Positions 4,618 to 7,619 of a stretch of DNA of 7,619 bases are shown here, piece by piece; the stretch's first letter is position 1, and every line of letters begins with the position of its first letter. This DNA comes from Lachnospiraceae bacterium (GTDB lineage Bacteria; Bacillota; Clostridia; Lachnospirales; Lachnospiraceae). The notes below the pieces were generated by a model. It searched no databases and was not told the origin of the DNA. It saw only the letters and a program-made list of their open reading frames with translations. The position numbers and the translations under genes are program-made. The stretch covers positions 1-7,619 of the forward strand of contig JAKSRN010000089.1 in assembly GCA_024403585.1 (NCBI GenBank), read 5' to 3'.

Positions 4618-6939
4618 ATGAGTGAAATTATCAAAATGCTTCCGACAGTCGCTCTGAGAGCAACCACCATTCTGCCGGAGATGATTGTTCATTTTGATAT
4701 CAGCCGTGCAAAATCCATCCAGGCAGTGGAGACAGCCATGCTGAACGATCAGAAGATTTTCCTGGTTACTCAGAGAAATCCGGTGATCGATGATCCTGGT
4801 TTTGCTGATGTGTTTGAGTATGGTACCGTGGCTGAAGTAAAACAGGTCGTAAAGATGCCGAAAGGAATCGTCCGCGTTATGGTGGAAGGCCTGAATATTG
4901 CAAAACTGTTAAACTTTGAGCCAAGAGAGGACTATCTGGAGGCGGAACTGATCTCCTACGAGGGGATCCAGCCGGAGCCGGATATCCAGGAGCAGGATGC
5001 GGAAGCAATGGTCCGCACACTGCAGGAGCTTTTTGGCACTCTTGCCCAGCAGGGACAGAAGATCAGCCGTGATCTGAGTACACAGGTGGCAGGGCTGAAG
5101 AATCTGAAGGCCCTGGAGACACAGATTGCAAACAATCTCCCGGTGACCTGGGAACAGAAACAGACGATCCTGGAGGCAAGAGATATCAAGACCAGATACG
5201 AGGTGCTCAGCGTTCTCATGGCCAATGAGATCGAGATCCATCGGATCCGTCAGAATCTCCAGCAGCTGATCCAGGAGCGTATCGATAAAAATCAGAAGGA
5301 CTATATCCTGCGTGAGCAGATGAAGATCATCCGTGAAGAACTGGGTGAGGACAATGTTCAGTCTGATATTGAAAAATTCAAAAAACAGACGGAAGAGCTC
5401 ATCGCTTCCGAGGAAGTGAAAGAGAAGCTTCGCGAGGAGATCCGTCGTTTCCAGAATATTCTAGGCAATCCATCCGAGAGCGGAGTGGTAAGAGGCTACA
5501 TTGAAACCCTTCTGGGGCTTCCATGGGATAAAATGTCTGAAGACAATGAGGATATGAAGAATGCACGTAAGGTACTGGAGGCAGATCATTACGGTCTGGA
5601 GAAGGTAAAAGAGCGTATTCTGGAATATCTGGCGGTCCGTACTCTGACAAGAAAAGGAGACGCACCGATCCTTTGTCTCGTAGGCCCTCCGGGAACCGGA
5701 AAAACTTCTATTGCACGTTCTGTAGCCAGAGCACTGAATAAGAAATATGTCCGCATCTGCCTTGGCGGTGTCCGCGATGAAGCAGAGATCCGCGGCCACA
5801 GAAGAACGTATGTGGGTGCAATGCCGGGACGTATTGCTCAGGGACTGCATCAGGCAGGTGTGAAGAATCCTCTGATGCTGTTAGATGAGATTGATAAAGT
5901 GAGCTCAGACCACAAGGGAGATACTTCTTCCGCACTTCTCGAGGTGCTGGATTCTGAGCAGAATAATAAATTTGCAGATCACTATGTGGATCTTCCAATC
6001 GATCTGTCCCAGGTTCTCTTCATTGCTACAGCCAATGATGTGACAACCATTCCGGGACCACTTCGTGATCGTATGGAGCTGATCGAGATCACCAGCTATA
6101 CAGAGAACGAGAAGATGCATATCGCAAAAGAGCATCTTGTTCCGAAACAGATGGAAGCAAACGGAATCAGCCGTAAGCAGCTGACCATCTCTGATAAGGT
6201 GATCGAGCAGATCATCTCAGGATACACAAGAGAAGCCGGTGTACGTTCTCTTGAGCGTAAATTTGGTGAGATCTGCAGAAAATGTGCCCTTCGCATCCAG
6301 GAGAACGGAGATAAAAAAGTCTCTGTGACAATCCGTAATCTGGAGGATTTCCTGGGAAGAGCACGCTATAAAGTAAACAAAGCCAACGAGAAACCGGAGA
6401 TCGGAATCGTCCGCGGTCTTGCATGGACCAGTGTGGGCGGTGATACTCTGGAGATCGAGGTAAATATCATGCCGGGTAAGGGTGAGTTCTCACTGACCGG
6501 CCAGCTGGGCGATGTGATGAAAGAGTCCGCAAGAACAGGTATCAGCTATATCCGTTCTGTGGCAGACCAGTACAATGTTCCGGAAAAATTCTTCCAGGAG
6601 CATGATATTCACATCCATATTCCGGAAGGAGCTGTTCCAAAGGACGGACCTTCTGCAGGAATTACTATGGCAACTGCAATGCTTTCCGCAATCACTGAGG
6701 TTCCGGTTCGTTCCGATGTGGCAATGACCGGTGAGATCACTCTGAGAGGAAGAGTGCTTCCGATCGGTGGTCTGAAGGAGAAACTGCTGGCAGCGAAAAA
6801 AGCAGGCATTACAACAGTACTTGTTCCGGTTCAGAACAAAGCGGACGTACTGGAGATGGATCATGAGATCACAGATGGACTGGAGATCTTTTATATGGAG
6901 AATATGAAGCAGGTGCTGGAGAAGGCATTTGTTGCATGA
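4618..6939 (+). CDS. lon: Lon protease (ATP-dependent serine protease La)
   Basis: This 773-residue LonA-type protease degrades misfolded and regulatory proteins as a soluble cytoplasmic hexamer. The N-terminal substrate-binding domain opens LPTVALRATTILPEM (8-22), followed by a charged helical region with coiled-coil character (about 195-280). The AAA+ domain has Walker A GPPGTGKT (356-363), Walker B LMLLDEIDK (419-427) and the pore loop YVGAMPG (398-404). The C-terminal peptidase domain has the catalytic dyad S679 in PKDGPSAG (674-681) and K722 in GGLKEKLLAA (717-726), the same residue numbers as in E. coli Lon. The absence of a membrane insertion argues for LonA rather than LonB. Length is as in Bacillus LonA. 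It follows clpX closely and precedes engB, the usual Firmicute order. No promoter is evident in the 46-base gap, so it is probably read from upstream. No HrcA-type CIRCE site is seen. Confidence 0.98.
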   Translation: MSEIIKMLPTVALRATTILPEMIVHFDISRAKSIQAVETAMLNDQKIFLVTQRNPVIDDPGFADVFEYGTVAEVKQVVKMPKGIVRVMVEGLNIAKLLNFEPREDYLEAELISYEGIQPEPDIQEQDAEAMVRTLQELFGTLAQQGQKISRDLSTQVAGLKNLKALETQIANNLPVTWEQKQTILEARDIKTRYEVLSVLMANEIEIHRIRQNLQQLIQERIDKNQKDYILREQMKIIREELGEDNVQSDIEKFKKQTEELIASEEVKEKLREEIRRFQNILGNPSESGVVRGYIETLLGLPWDKMSEDNEDMKNARKVLEADHYGLEKVKERILEYLAVRTLTRKGDAPILCLVGPPGTGKTSIARSVARALNKKYVRICLGGVRDEAEIRGHRRTYVGAMPGRIAQGLHQAGVKNPLMLLDEIDKVSSDHKGDTSSALLEVLDSEQNNKFADHYVDLPIDLSQVLFIATANDVTTIPGPLRDRMELIEITSYTENEKMHIAKEHLVPKQMEANGISRKQLTISDKVIEQIISGYTREAGVRSLERKFGEICRKCALRIQENGDKKVSVTIRNLEDFLGRARYKVNKANEKPEIGIVRGLAWTSVGGDTLEIEVNIMPGKGEFSLTGQLGDVMKESARTGISYIRSVADQYNVPEKFFQEHDIHIHIPEGAVPKDGPSAGITMATAMLSAITEVPVRSDVAMTGEITLRGRVLPIGGLKEKLLAAKKAGITTVLVPVQNKADVLEMDHEITDGLEIFYMENMKQVLEKAFVA

Positions 6940-6958
6940 TCAGGAGTCTGTAGAAGAG

Positions 6959-7017
6959 GATATGCGAATGTCCGCTTTACGTGCATGTAGGAGAGCGATA
7001 TGCGAGTTTTCGCTTTA
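6959..7017 (+). repeat. Degenerate 21-base direct repeat between lon and engB
   Basis: Two copies (6959-6979 and 6997-7017), 38 bases apart start to start, agree at 18 of 21 positions. Both begin GATATGCGA and end CGCTTTA; the three differences fall in the centre. In the second copy GCGA (7002-7005) can pair with TCGC (7010-7013); in the first only GCG/CGC pairs. The spacer holds TACGTGCATGTA (6978-6989), a near-palindrome. It starts 19 bases after the lon stop, is non-coding, and is unlike the flanking genes. It might be part of a repeat family dispersed in the genome. Confidence 0.55.
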
Positions 7018-7018
7018 G

Positions 7019-7046
7019 TTGCCGGCAAGAATGCCTGAGGCGTTCT
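7019..7046 (+). other. Palindrome and small stem-loop upstream of engB
   Basis: TTGCCGGCAA (7019-7028) is a perfect 10-base palindrome. It abuts AGAATGCC (7028-7035), loop TGA, GGCGTTCT (7039-7046), an 8-base-pair stem with one T-G wobble. No T tract follows, so this is not a standard terminator. It ends 13 bases before the engB ribosome binding site and may shape the lon-engB mRNA junction. Confidence 0.4.
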
Positions 7047-7071
7047 GACATGATAGAATAAGGAGCAGGAT

Positions 7072-7619
7072 ATGGTAATTAAACAGGTATCACTGGATAT
7101 TGTATGTGGTGTGACCAGTACGCTGCCGGAAACCGGCCGTCCGGAGGTTGCATTTGCAGGAAAATCCAATGTGGGTAAGTCATCTCTGATCAACGGACTG
7201 ATGAACCGTAAATCCCTGGCACGTACCAGTTCCCAGCCGGGAAAAACTCAGACGATCAACTTTTATAATATCAACTCTGAGATGTATCTGGTGGATCTTC
7301 CGGGCTATGGTTATGCCAATGCCAACCAGGAGATCAAGGCCAAATGGGGAAAGATGATCGAACGGTATCTTCATACATCCAAGGATCTGAAAGCGGTCTT
7401 TCTTCTGATTGATATCCGTCACGATCCGTCTAATAATGACCGACTGATGTATCAGTGGATCCTGGATCAGGGTTATCAGCCAATCATTATTGCGACAAAG
7501 CTGGATAAGATCAAGAGAAGCCAGGTTCAGAAGCAGGTGAAGGCAATCCGTGTTGGCCTGAACATGGTCAAGGGAAGCCTGATCATTCCTTACTCTGCAC
7601 AGACCAAGCAGGGAAGAGA
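7072..7619 (+). CDS. engB: EngB (YihA/YsxC), ribosome biogenesis GTPase, 3' end cut by window
   Basis: The open frame starts at ATG 7072 and runs off the right edge with 182 codons visible. The ribosome binding site is AAGGAG (7060-7065), six bases upstream. The product is a small TRAFAC-class GTPase with G1 GKSNVGKS (30-37), the G2 region around PGKTQTINFY (56-65), G3 DLPG (75-78) followed by the family's YGYA, G4 TKLD (142-145), and G5 SAQ (175-177). The short N-terminal extension of about 25 residues before G1 and the SQPGKT element are typical of EngB. The protein acts late in assembly of the large ribosomal subunit and is essential in Bacillus. The family is about 200 residues, so about 20 residues are missing to the right. 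With no terminator after lon, it is probably co-transcribed with lon, as in Bacillus. Confidence 0.96.
   Translation, partial: MVIKQVSLDIVCGVTSTLPETGRPEVAFAGKSNVGKSSLINGLMNRKSLARTSSQPGKTQTINFYNINSEMYLVDLPGYGYANANQEIKAKWGKMIERYLHTSKDLKAVFLLIDIRHDPSNNDRLMYQWILDQGYQPIIIATKLDKIKRSQVQKQVKAIRVGLNMVKGSLIIPYSAQTKQGR

Noticed and set aside
7051..7059. Extended -10 like TGATAGAAT before engB
   Set aside because: A start from it would fall near 7066, inside or after the engB ribosome binding site, and no -35 matches upstream. Co-transcription with lon is simpler.
6891..7193. 100-codon minus-strand frame across the lon-engB spacer
   Set aside because: It overlaps the ends of two certain genes and runs through the direct repeats; no family resemblance or good start signal is seen.

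Overview
The window is an ordinary, well-conserved protein quality-control locus from a low-to-mid GC Gram-positive bacterium. It is most likely a clostridium of the Lachnospiraceae type. The evidence is strong AGGAGG-type ribosome binding sites, clostridial-looking protein sequences, and a lon-engB junction as in other Firmicutes. The family assignment is inferred from sequence resemblance, not from a search.

Layout from left to right: (1) The start of a minus-strand CYTH-domain (triphosphate tunnel enzyme) gene runs off the left edge, from 146 down to 1. (2) A divergent plus-strand DJ-1/PfpI family gene (277-837) is followed by a short repeat-rich tail and a strong intrinsic terminator (938-970). 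(3) A near-consensus sigma-A promoter (973-1001) drives tig, trigger factor (1092-2405), which ends in a second strong terminator (2434-2466). (4) A 64-base leader with two inverted repeats precedes clpP (2531-3112). (5) A 121-base spacer holds a large stem-loop and two TTGACA boxes, then clpX (3234-4571). (6) lon (4618-6939) follows after 46 bases with no terminator. (7) A 132-base spacer with a degenerate direct repeat and small inverted repeats precedes engB (yihA/ysxC), which starts at 7072 and is cut by the right edge.

The genes form a functional set. Trigger factor binds nascent chains at the ribosome exit. ClpX unfolds substrates and feeds them to ClpP. Lon is a second, self-contained AAA+ protease. 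EngB is a GTPase for large ribosomal subunit assembly. The order tig-clpP-clpX-lon resembles the enterobacterial arrangement, while lon-engB is the Firmicute one. The DJ-1 gene and the CYTH gene appear to be separate transcription units.

All catalytic and nucleotide-binding residues I looked for are intact, and I see no mobile element, CRISPR array, tRNA, rRNA or prophage sequence. I found no convincing new biological system. What merits a second look is in the spacers: the clpP leader palindrome, the clpP-clpX stem-loop with its possible small ORF and internal promoter, and the repeated structured element between lon and engB.
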